From Actinomycetota bacterium (GTDB lineage Bacteria; Actinomycetota; Thermoleophilia; Gaiellales; Gaiellaceae): a stretch of 64,000 nt of DNA. The notes under the pieces are model-generated. The model did no database searches. It saw nothing but the letters and a program-made list of their open reading frames with translations, and had not been told where the DNA came from. Position 1 is the stretch's first letter. Each line of letters starts with the position of its first letter. Position numbers and translations under genes: made by a program. The stretch is from assembly GCA_003152275.1 (NCBI GenBank), contig PLZU01000041.1:38342-102341 (forward strand), given 5' to 3'. This document shows positions 42,503 through 50,487 of this stretch, one piece after another.

Positions 42503-43495
42503 GCCATGCTCCGGACGGTCTCCTTGAGACTGCTTCGACGACTCGAACGCCGCCGACGGCTCGAAGCCGGAGTGGATGCCGCAGTGCTCGCAGCGCGGGA
42601 TCGTTGCCCGGGCCGTAGGCCTCCCACTCCATGCCTTCGAGCAGCGCTTCGTACGTCGGGAAGATGCCGTCGGTGAGCAGGTAGCACGGGCCCTTCCAGC
42701 CGTACGGGTTGCGCGTGATCGAGCCCCACGGCGCACACGACAGCTTGCGCGCGCCGGTGAGGAAGTCCTGGTAGATCGGCGTGGCGATCCAGCGGTAGCC
42801 GTGCTTGCGTACCGCCGCGCGGATGGCGCGGAACTTCTCCTCGTGCTCCGGCGCGCGTCATCGTCAGCGCCGGATCGATCTGGGAGTACTGGTACCCCGG
42901 AGCGATGAGCATGCCGTCGATGCCCACCTCGTCGGTGAGGTAGCGCATCATCTCGATCACGTCCTCGACCTCGGTCTCCTTGAAGATCGTCGTGTTGGTC
43001 GTGACGCGAAAACCTCTCGCCCGTGCGGTCTTGATCGCGTCGACGGCGATCTCCCAGAGACCCGGGTAGTCGCAGACGTAATCGTGGATCTCGCGCATGC
43101 CGTCGAGGTGGACGACGAACGTCATTCGCGCCGACGGCTCGAACCAGTCGAGGACACTGCTCGAGCCGCAACGCATTCGTGCACAACTCGACCGTCTTGC
43201 CCATCTCGAGCATCGCCGCCGGCGACCTCTTCGATCCCCTTGTAGACGAGCGGCTCGCCGCCGCAGATCGAGACGACCGGAGCGGGGCACTGGAGACCCG
43301 GAGTCGATGACACTCCTCGACGGTGAGGCGCGCACGGTTCGACTCGTACTCGCGGATCTTCCCGCAGCCGATGCACGCGATGTTGCACGCAAGCGTCGGC
43401 TCGAGCATCAGCACGAGCGGATACCGCTCCCCCCTGCGCTGCTGCGTCGCGACGTACTTGCCGATCGTCACCGTGGACTGCAGGGGGAACTTCAT
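42484..43495 (-). pseudogene. hpnH: hopanoid radical SAM protein HpnH, multiple frameshifts
   Basis: Adds the 5'-deoxyadenosyl group to diploptene. All parts of a normal HpnH can be found but in shifting frames: MKFPLQSTVTIGKYVATQQR, radical SAM CNIACIGCGKIREYES, VVSICGGEPLVYKGIEE, AMLEMGKTVELCTNALRL, LDWFEPSARMTFVVHLDGM, GYQYSQIDPALTMTR, CEHCGIHSGFEPSAAF and ETVRSMAWTLTG. I count about six frame changes, near 43275, 43220, 43165, 42860, 42590 and 42540. The residues themselves are well conserved, so either local base-calling errors or a very recent loss explains it. The ATG overlaps the shc stop (ATGA). Confidence 0.85.
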
Positions 43496-45276
43496 GCAGA
43501 AAGCCTCTCTCTCATTCGACCGAGTGCGAGCAACGGGAAGCTGATGCGGTAGAGGTGGTAGCGGATCATGAAATCGAGGGGGAAACCGGTCCCCGTGAAG
43601 TGCGGCTCGTCCCAGTCGCCGTCTTCGCGCTGGACAGCGCAAAGATAATCCGCTGCTCTCCGTGCGTTTCCAATCTCAGCGTTTCCTGCGGCCACGTAGC
43701 CGAGGAGCGCCCAGGCGGTCTGCGACGGCGCGGCGAAGGGCGCTCGCCCGCGCCACGCCGGATCGGCGTAGGAGCGGATGTCCTCGCCGAAGCCGCCGTG
43801 CTCCTGCTGCACCGAATCGAGCCACGCGACGCCGCGACGCATCGCTGGGTGGTCGGACGGGATGCCGCACGCTTCCAGGGCCGGCAGCGCTGCGCCCGTG
43901 CCGTACAGGTGGTTGACGCCCCAGCGGCCGAACCACGAGCCGTCCTGCTCCTGCTCGGCCAGAAGCCACGCGACGCCGCGCGCAGTCGCCTCCGGGTACT
44001 CCTCCCGTCCGAGCACCTCCAGCGCGTGCGCGGTGACATCGGCGCTCGGCTCGTCGGTGACCTTGCCGAAGTCGCAGAACGGGATCTTGTAGAGCCACAT
44101 GGCCTGGTTGTCGACGTCGAACGCGCCCCAGCCGCCGCTCCGCGACTGCATGCCCACCAGCCAATCGAGTGCGCGCCCGACCGCCTTGTCGCCGAGGTCG
44201 AGCTCCCGGAGCGCAAGCGAGATGACCGCGGCGTCGTCTGTGTCGGGATAGACGTCGTTCTCGTATTCGAATGCCCAGCCGCCGGGCGCGAGCTTCGGCG
44301 CACGGATCGCCCAGTCGCCTTTGACCGTCACTTCCTGGCCGAGCAGATACGTGCCTGCGGCCGCGAGCTGTGGATGGTCGGCAGGTACGCCGCACGCGCG
44401 GAGCGCGAGCACCGCGAGCCCGGTGTCCCACACCGGCGACTGGCACGCTTCGGGACGCAGGCGGTCGCCGTCCTCGATCATGAATCCCTGCCAACCCTCG
44501 ACTGCCTTGCGGAGCGTGTCGTCCTCGAAACCGTGCCCGAGCGCGGTCAGAGCGACGATCGCCCAGACCCACGGCGGCTGGATGCCGCCCCATGAGCCGT
44601 CCGCCTCCTGGCGTTCGCGGATCCACTGCTCCGCCGTGCGCAGCGCATGACGGCGCAGGGCATTCGGGCGGCGCGCAGGCCGCGTTCGCCCCGGAATCGC
44701 GCCGATCGCCGACAGATCGACGTCGGCATGGCGCACGGGGCGCAGTGACTGCGCGACCGCGAGCGCGACGAACGTCTGACGCGCCCAGCACGCGAAGTTG
44801 TAGATCGAGAACGGCGACCACGGCGGTAGCAGCACGAGCTCCGGCGGGATCGGAACCATCCGCTGCCACGGCCACTGACCAATGAGCGCGAGAAAGCATT
44901 TCGTAAAGAGGCGGCTCTTCGGGATACCGCCTTCGCGCCGGATGTACGCGAGCGCCTTCCCGCCTGGGTCGACGCCGCACATGCGCAGCGCGACGTAGGC
45001 CTCGATCGAGGTCGAAAGGTCGGCGGGCCCTTCGAACCAGATCGACCACGTTCCGTCGTCGCGCATGCGCGCCATCAGCTCGTTCGCGATCCGCCGGTCG
45101 AGGTCCGGCGTGCGCAGGCCGAGTACGTGGTTCCAGAAGAGGTGCTGCGCCGTCATCGTCACGTTCGACTCGAGCTCGCCGACCCAGATGCCGCCGGGCC
45201 GTTGCAGCTCGAGCAGGCGGCGCGTGCCGCGGTCGATCGCGCGATCCAGCGCAGTCAGCTCTGCCATTGCGGTCAC
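43492..45276 (-). CDS. shc: squalene-hopene cyclase
   Basis: Cyclises squalene to hopene/diplopterol at the membrane. 594 residues. The proton-donating DXDD motif is DTDD in VYPDTDDAAV near residue 345; several QW repeats are visible, e.g. RPGGIWVGE, QEADGSWGG, QSRSGGWGAF, QEQDGSWFGRWG, QEHGGFGED and QREDGDWDE. GTG 45276 overlaps the hpnE stop like the other operon junctions; ATG 45267 is the alternative. Slightly short of the usual 620-690 residues but with no missing domain. Confidence 0.93.
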   Translation of the reverse strand: MTAMAELTALDRAIDRGTRRLLELQRPGGIWVGELESNVTMTAQHLFWNHVLGLRTPDLDRRIANELMARMRDDGTWSIWFEGPADLSTSIEAYVALRMCGVDPGGKALAYIRREGGIPKSRLFTKCFLALIGQWPWQRMVPIPPELVLLPPWSPFSIYNFACWARQTFVALAVAQSLRPVRHADVDLSAIGAIPGRTRPARRPNALRRHALRTAEQWIRERQEADGSWGGIQPPWVWAIVALTALGHGFEDDTLRKAVEGWQGFMIEDGDRLRPEACQSPVWDTGLAVLALRACGVPADHPQLAAAGTYLLGQEVTVKGDWAIRAPKLAPGGWAFEYENDVYPDTDDAAVISLALRELDLGDKAVGRALDWLVGMQSRSGGWGAFDVDNQAMWLYKIPFCDFGKVTDEPSADVTAHALEVLGREEYPEATARGVAWLLAEQEQDGSWFGRWGVNHLYGTGAALPALEACGIPSDHPAMRRGVAWLDSVQQEHGGFGEDIRSYADPAWRGRAPFAAPSQTAWALLGYVAAGNAEIGNARRAADYLCAVQREDGDWDEPHFTGTGFPLDFMIRYHLYRISFPLLALGRMRERLSA

Positions 45277-46496
45277 GCCGTAACTGTCGCAGTTGTCTTG
45301 CTCAACACATAACGCGCGGCGGCGCGACCGCTGCGCACCGCGCTCTCCATCGTCGCGGGCCAGCCGGTCTCGGTCCACGTGCCGGCGCGCGCGACGCCCG
45401 GTCGGCTCGTCTCGACGCCGGGCCGAGTCACGCCGGGGCGAAGCGCGATCGTCGCGTACGGCTCGCGACTGACGCGCGACCACAAGAGCTCGGCGACGCC
45501 GAGCCGCTCGGTCAACTGGGCGGCGATGCGGTCGACGAGCTCGCGGCCGCGCACCTCGAGCAGCTCGGGCACGCCGCTCGAGACGACGGTGAGGTACTGC
45601 CCACGCTCTGGCTCGTGACCGGTGAGCGTGCCCCGGTCGAAGACCCAGTGCGCGTCGGAGCCGAGCAGCGCCGCGAGCGGCGTCGTCAGCAGCCGCCGGT
45701 CGAACCAGAGGTGCACGCTGACGATCGGCGAGTACTCGAAGTCAGGCGCGTCTTCGCCGAGCAGGCGTGCGCTCTCCCGCGGCGGCACGGCGAGCACGAT
45801 CGCGTCGGCATCGAGGTCCTCAAGCGACTCCACGCGATCCTCGAGCCGCACCCGGTCGCCGAGCACGCGCGCCGCAGCGGTGCCGTGCATCAACCCGAGC
45901 GGCTTCCGCGGCAACACGAGGTCGGCGTTGCTGCGCGGGCCAAGCAGGGCGGTCCTAACCGTGAAGAGGCCGGCCTCGGCGTCGACCTCGTCCGCACGAA
46001 GATTGAGCGCCGGCCGGATGAAGACGTCCCAGAAGCGCTCGACGGCCGCGTCGCTCGCGCCGAGCCGCCGGAGGACCGAGCCGAACGTCTCGCCGGGCCG
46101 CGACCGTGCCTTGCGGCACCGAGCGGTGACGACCGGAATGCGGAGACGATCGCGCAGCGGCACGTGCGCGTAGGAGAGGAGCGCCGGCAGGCTCGGCTTG
46201 ATGTCGGAGCGCGCACCGTCCTCGGCGAGCACCGGCAGCGCGAGTCGCGTGCGCAGATACGAATCGCCCTCGCCGACGCGGTCGAGGAAGCGCAGGTACT
46301 CGGTGAAACAGCCGAGCGCGATGTGCTGCCCGTTGTCGGGCGGCGGCTCGGGATCGCCCTCGCGTTCCGGCAGCGTCTGCACCGCGCCGCCGAGTGTCGG
46401 CCGCGCCTCGTGCACCGTCACGTCGACGCCTGCGTCGACGAGGTCGAGGGCGGCCGCGAGGCCCGCAAGCCCGCCGCCCACGACGGCGATCTTCAT
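45273..46496 (-). CDS. hpnE: hydroxysqualene dehydroxylase / squalene-associated FAD desaturase HpnE
   Basis: 407-residue amine-oxidase-like flavoprotein. FAD Rossmann motif IAVVGGGLAGLAAALDLVDA at the N-terminus, EARPTLGGAVQTLP and the C-terminal ETGWPATMESAVRSGRAAA are standard. HpnE reduces hydroxysqualene to squalene after HpnD and HpnC. The ATG overlaps the hpnD stop (ATGA). The reversed order C-D-E-shc matches many hopanoid operons. Confidence 0.9.
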   Translation of the reverse strand: MKIAVVGGGLAGLAAALDLVDAGVDVTVHEARPTLGGAVQTLPEREGDPEPPPDNGQHIALGCFTEYLRFLDRVGEGDSYLRTRLALPVLAEDGARSDIKPSLPALLSYAHVPLRDRLRIPVVTARCRKARSRPGETFGSVLRRLGASDAAVERFWDVFIRPALNLRADEVDAEAGLFTVRTALLGPRSNADLVLPRKPLGLMHGTAAARVLGDRVRLEDRVESLEDLDADAIVLAVPPRESARLLGEDAPDFEYSPIVSVHLWFDRRLLTTPLAALLGSDAHWVFDRGTLTGHEPERGQYLTVVSSGVPELLEVRGRELVDRIAAQLTERLGVAELLWSRVSREPYATIALRPGVTRPGVETSRPGVARAGTWTETGWPATMESAVRSGRAAARYVLSKTTATVTA

Positions 46497-47302
46497 CTGA
46501 GCAAGCCCCGGGCGACGACCGCAAGCTTCGCGGGCGTCGAGAGCCGGCACGACCCGTCGAAGACGTCGAAGCCGTTCGCCTCCATGCGGTCGAGCTGGCC
46601 GCTGTAGAGACCCGCAAACGTCGAGACGCAGAGGGCGCTCCGCCGGTCGAGCGAATCGAGCAGGTGGAGCCCTTCGTCGAGATGCACCCGCGCACGCTGC
46701 GCCTGGAACGCCATGAACGCCTGCCACTCCGGGGTCACGCGTTCCACCGAGTGCACGTCGAAGCGGTCGAGCTCGTCCTGCGGCAGGTACACGCGGCCGA
46801 GTGTCAGGTCTTCGGCGACGTCACGCATGATGTTGATCAGCTGCAGCGCGATCCCGAGCGTCATCGCGCGCTCGACGTCGTCGCAGCCGTAGACCGCGAC
46901 GCACGCGACGCCGACAGCGCCCGCCACCTGCTCGCAGTAGCCCCGAAGCTCGTCGAAAGTCGCGTAGCGTGCGCAGTCGAGATCCTGCAGGCCGCCGTCG
47001 ACGAGCGCAGCGAACGGCTCGCGCGGGATCGCGAAGCGCTCGCGCGCATCGGCGAGCGCGATGAAGGTCGAATCCCTCGGAGGCTCGTCGAGCCGTGCGC
47101 GCAACGACTCGAGCAACGCGCGTTTCTCATCGGCTGCCGCCTCTCCGTCCGCGATGTCGTCGACCTCGCGTGCGAAGGCGTAGATCGCGGCGATCGCGCG
47201 CCGCTTCTCGCGCGGCAGCACCATGATCCCGTACGCGAAGTTCTTCGCCCGCGCACGCGTGACCCGCTGCACCTCGGCATAGGCCTGATCGATCGCGGTC
47301 AT
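46493..47302 (-). CDS. hpnD: presqualene diphosphate synthase HpnD
   Basis: 269-residue squalene/phytoene synthase-fold enzyme. The two aspartate motifs are AREVDDIADGE and LINIMRDVAEDLTLGRVYLP. It couples two farnesyl diphosphates to presqualene diphosphate. Length and spacing are typical. Overlaps hpnE by 4 bases and its own start overlaps the hpnC stop. Confidence 0.9.
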   Translation of the reverse strand: MTAIDQAYAEVQRVTRARAKNFAYGIMVLPREKRRAIAAIYAFAREVDDIADGEAAADEKRALLESLRARLDEPPRDSTFIALADARERFAIPREPFAALVDGGLQDLDCARYATFDELRGYCEQVAGAVGVACVAVYGCDDVERAMTLGIALQLINIMRDVAEDLTLGRVYLPQDELDRFDVHSVERVTPEWQAFMAFQAQRARVHLDEGLHLLDSLDRRSALCVSTFAGLYSGQLDRMEANGFDVFDGSCRLSTPAKLAVVARGLLR

Positions 47303-48117
47303 TTCACGAGCACGATCGCTGCCTCACGCGCGAGGCGCGCACGCGACGGCTTCGGACGCTGGGTGAACAGATCCCAGTCCGCCGACTCGAGCGCGTCGAG
47401 CGCCGCCAGCCCACCGCGCGCAAAGAGTCCGACAGCACGCCCGAGGCGGCCGCCGATGCGGGAACGGAGCACGTCGCCCGCGCGGAGGAGCATCGACGCA
47501 CGCTCCGCTTCGAAGCGGAGCAACGAGCGCAGTTCCTCGCTCGGACGATCGAGCGCCGGGGAACCGAAGCGGCGGAGGTCCTCGGCCGGCAGATAGATCC
47601 GGCCGAGCTCGAGATCGCGCGGCACATCCTGGAGAAAGTTGACGAGCTGCAACCCGGTGCACACGGAGTCGCTCGCCGCGACGAGCTCCGGCTCGTCGAG
47701 CCGGCGGAGCACGCCGAGCACGAGCCGGCCGCACGGATCGGCCGAGTGCACGCAGTACTGCTTGACGTCGTCCCACCGCTCATAGTCGGCGGCGCGCTGA
47801 TCCATCCGGTTCGCCTCGATCAGGCGGAGGAACGGCTCGCGGGGCAGATCGAACTCGCGCACCGTCGGCTGGACGTTCAGCAGCACCGGCCAGCTCGGCT
47901 CGCCCTCGAACGTCAACACGACCTGCGCCTCGAGCTCATCGAGCGCGGCGAGGCGATCGCCGTCGAACGCATCGCCAAGCTCGTCGACGAGCCGCGCGTA
48001 GCAATAGAGCGCGCGCACGTGCGGGCGCAACGCGCGCGGGAACAGGACCGAGCTCACCGGGAAGTTTTCTCCCGCCGCTCTCGCTGCGACTTCGGCGACC
48101 TCCATGCCGTTGCCCAT
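47299..48117 (-). CDS. hpnC: hydroxysqualene synthase HpnC
   Basis: 272-residue second squalene-synthase-fold protein, converting presqualene diphosphate to hydroxysqualene. Motifs: RAAGENFPVSSVLFPRALRP (typical HpnC start), YARLVDELGDAFDGD and LVNFLQDVPRDLELGRIYLP. First gene of the hopanoid operon; ATG 48117 chosen, an internal ATG follows 12 bases on. Only 18 bases separate it from the divergent STAS gene, so promoters must lie within coding sequence. Confidence 0.9.
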   Translation of the reverse strand: MGNGMEVAEVAARAAGENFPVSSVLFPRALRPHVRALYCYARLVDELGDAFDGDRLAALDELEAQVVLTFEGEPSWPVLLNVQPTVREFDLPREPFLRLIEANRMDQRAADYERWDDVKQYCVHSADPCGRLVLGVLRRLDEPELVAASDSVCTGLQLVNFLQDVPRDLELGRIYLPAEDLRRFGSPALDRPSEELRSLLRFEAERASMLLRAGDVLRSRIGGRLGRAVGLFARGGLAALDALESADWDLFTQRPKPSRARLAREAAIVLVK

Positions 48118-48135
48118 TCTGCTTGAATCTTCGTC

Positions 48136-48510
48136 GTGGCCGAGGGCAGCGACGAAACGGCGGGGATCCGCGAGGATCCCGTCGCGGGCATCGAGCGGAC
48201 CGACGGCTTCGTCGTCGTCAGCCTGGCCGGCGAGCTCGACCTCTACAACGCGAACAGCGTGCGTGAGGCGCTTCTCGCGTGCTGTGCTGAGAGCCCGGAG
48301 CGGCTGATCGTCGACCTGAGCGACGTGAAGTTCATCGACTCGACCGCGCTCGGCGTGCTGATCGAGGCGCGCACGCGGCTGCCGAACCGGAAGAGCTTCC
48401 TGCTCGCGGCGCCCGGTCTCGAGACGCGGCGTGCGCTCGAGATCTCCGGTCTCGACCGGCACTTCGCCGTGCACGAATCGGTCGAGCAAGCACGCTCGGC
48501 AGTGCTCTAG
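48136..48510 (+). CDS. STAS-domain anti-sigma factor antagonist
   Basis: 124-residue SpoIIAA-like switch protein. GFVVVSLAGELDLYNANSVR and LIVDLSDVKFIDSTALGVLI carry the STAS fold with the phosphorylatable serine in DSTALG. It would release a sigma factor by binding the anti-sigma kinase when unphosphorylated. No kinase gene is adjacent. GTG start; 3' end is followed at once by an unrelated gene fragment. Confidence 0.88.
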   Translation: MAEGSDETAGIREDPVAGIERTDGFVVVSLAGELDLYNANSVREALLACCAESPERLIVDLSDVKFIDSTALGVLIEARTRLPNRKSFLLAAPGLETRRALEISGLDRHFAVHESVEQARSAVL

Positions 48511-49070
48511 ACGCGCGTTCACTCGATCGAGCCTCGGGCAAGCCGATCGGCGACGCAGCACCGATCTGCGGCGCCGGCACGCCGCTGAACATCCCGAACA
48601 ATGGCGCGATCTACACGGGCCAGCCGGTGATCGTGTCCGGCGTCGTCAACGGCCGCGTGACGATCGGCCCGGCGAGCGACATCTACATCGGCGGCAATCT
48701 CAGCTACGCGCAGGACGGCGACGACGTGCTCGGCCTCGTGGCCGCACACAGCCTGATCGTGGCGCAATGGGTGCCGACGACGCTCAACTGGCGTGCCGCG
48801 ACAATCGCGCAGAGCGGGACGTGGCGGTCGTACGGATTCGACCCGCAGACGGGGCAGAGCGAGCCGGACTACGTCGGCAACTTCAAGCTCACCTCGGCAA
48901 CCTTCACCGGATCGACCGCAACCTACGGCGGCGGCTCGATGGGTCTCTTCAACTCCCGCGTGTACCAATACGACAGCACGCTCGTGTATCTGCCGCCGCC
49001 CTGGTTCCCGACGATCCAGGACGCGTACACGGTCGTGCTCTCGCGCGAAGTTGCCGCTACGGCCAGCTGA
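48511..49070 (+). pseudogene. C-terminal fragment of a DUF4900-like pilus-associated protein
   Basis: From just after the STAS stop, the frame reads SGKPIGDAAPICGAGTPLNI, IYTGQPVIVSGVVNGRVTIG, DGDDVLGLVAAHSLIVAQWV, then AATIAQSGTWRSYGF, FTGSTATYGGGSM and YLPPPWFPTIQDAYTVV, and stops at 49070. This is the conserved last part of long actinobacterial type IV pilus-related proteins, which normally have 400 or more residues before it with an N-terminal methylation motif. The upstream part is missing and no start precedes GTG 48627. A truncation or an assembly join at about 48511-48530 explains it. Confidence 0.72.
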
Positions 49071-49092
49071 CCCAGCAGCTAGCCTCCCGCCC

Positions 49093-50334
49093 GTGACTGA
49101 GGGGGGACGGATCCTCGAGCCGGCGCAGCTCCGGCGGTACGCAGACGCCATCGTCAAGGCCGGGCTCGGCGTCGGGACGGGCGACACGCTCGTCGTCCAG
49201 GCGGAGCCGGCACACCGCGAACTTGCGGTCGAGGTCGTCGCGGCCGGCTATCGGGCCGGCGCCACGATCGTCGAGTTGCAGTACCACGACCCGCTCGTGA
49301 CCCGCGCACGGTTGCTGAACGGTCGCAACGAGGCGCTCGGTGCACTCTCGCCCTGGGCCAAGCGCCGCATGCAAGAGCTCGCCAAGCCGTCTGCCGCGCG
49401 CGCCGCGATCACGGGCGACAGCGAGCCCGGATACCTCGACGGGATCGCACCGAAGAAGATCGGCCTCGACTTCTCGCGCGCGGCCGAGCAGTCGAAGGCG
49501 TTCCGCCGCGCGAACCTCGACATGCAGGCCCGCTGGACGGGCGCCGGCTGGCCAACGGACTTCTGGGCGGGACAGGTGTATCCCGACCTGTCGCCGCTCG
49601 AAGGGAAGCGCCGGCTCGCGCAGGACTTCCTCTGGTTCTGCCGGCTCACCGACGAGGACGGCAAAGGCTCGACCGGCTGGCTCAGGCACACCCGCGCGCT
49701 TGCCCGCCGCGCCGCGAAGCTGACGACGCTCGGCCTCACGGCGCTCGAGTTGCGCGGACCGGGTACCGCGCTCGACGTCGGTCTTGCATCGGGCACGCGC
49801 TGGCTGGGCGGCCAGGAGGAGACGCAGTCGGGCGTGAAGATCACGCCGAATATGCCGACCGAGGAAACATTTACGAGCCCCGACGCGGCAGCGACGAACG
49901 GAACCTTCGCATGCACGTTCCCACTCTCGTTCCAGGGTCGACTGATCGAGGGACTGCGCGGCGAGTTCCGCGGTGGCAAGCTCGTCCGACTCGACGCGAG
50001 CAACCGGAAGGATCGTGACTTCGTCGCGGCGTACATCGACAGCGACCCGACCGGCCACGGTCGCCGGCTTGGCGAGGTCGCTCTCGTCGACGCGACCTCG
50101 CGCATCGGCCAAAGCGGCCGCACCTACTTCCACACGCTCTACGACGAGAACGCCGCCGCGCACATCGCGTTTGGCTCCGGCTTCGGAGGCACGCGCACAA
50201 ACGGCGCTCGCGGGCTCAACCGCTCCGACGTCCACCTCGACGTGATGATCGGCGGCCCCGACCTCGCAGTAACCGGCATCAACGCCAAGGGCAAGCGCGT
50301 ACCGGTCATCGCCGACGGTCTGTGGCAAATCTGA
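49093..50334 (+). CDS. M29 family aminopeptidase (thermophilic metalloprotease)
   Basis: 413-residue metallo-aminopeptidase of the AmpS/aminopeptidase T family. Landmarks include VGTGDTLVVQAEPAHRELAV, then NMPTEETFTSPDAAATNGTF with the metal-binding glutamates, GEVALVDATSRIGQSGRTYF, HTLYDENAAAHIAFGSGF and the C-terminal DVHLDVMIGGPDL. GTG start shortly after the DUF4900-like fragment. Cytoplasmic; releases N-terminal residues. Confidence 0.9.
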   Translation: MTEGGRILEPAQLRRYADAIVKAGLGVGTGDTLVVQAEPAHRELAVEVVAAGYRAGATIVELQYHDPLVTRARLLNGRNEALGALSPWAKRRMQELAKPSAARAAITGDSEPGYLDGIAPKKIGLDFSRAAEQSKAFRRANLDMQARWTGAGWPTDFWAGQVYPDLSPLEGKRRLAQDFLWFCRLTDEDGKGSTGWLRHTRALARRAAKLTTLGLTALELRGPGTALDVGLASGTRWLGGQEETQSGVKITPNMPTEETFTSPDAAATNGTFACTFPLSFQGRLIEGLRGEFRGGKLVRLDASNRKDRDFVAAYIDSDPTGHGRRLGEVALVDATSRIGQSGRTYFHTLYDENAAAHIAFGSGFGGTRTNGARGLNRSDVHLDVMIGGPDLAVTGINAKGKRVPVIADGLWQI

Positions 50335-50393
50335 GAACACGCGCGGCCGAGGCCGGAGGCTAAGGCGCCGCGCAGCGGCCTCCCGCGCGCGAA

Positions 50394-50413
50394 GGCGAGA
50401 CCGCGCTCTCGCC
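50394..50413. repeat. hairpin with core GAGACCGCGCTCTC, second copy
   Basis: Arms GGCGAGA and TCTCGCC with loop CCGCGC. The 14-base core is identical to 40567-40580. The 153-base gap between the convergent peptidase and penicillin-binding-protein genes also contains a terminator-like hairpin and no gene. Confidence 0.65.
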
Positions 50414-50458
50414 GCAGCGCACGCACGCTCACACGTTGCGACGGACGAGGAGGGGGCG

Positions 50459-50485
50459 CGTGGGGGAACCATGGGTTCCCCCACG
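50459..50485 (-). terminator. hairpin after the penicillin-binding protein gene
   Basis: Perfect 12-base arms CGTGGGGGAACC and GGTTCCCCCACG with a 3-base loop, just past the minus-strand stop codon at 50488. No T run, so termination strength is uncertain. Confidence 0.55.
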
Positions 50486-50487
50486 AT

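Noticed and set aside
41927..43642. A single 571-residue protein joining the hpnH start to hpnG
   Set aside because: The frame stays open only because hpnH is frameshifted; the middle is out-of-frame nonsense between a true HpnH N-terminus and the separate HpnG domain.
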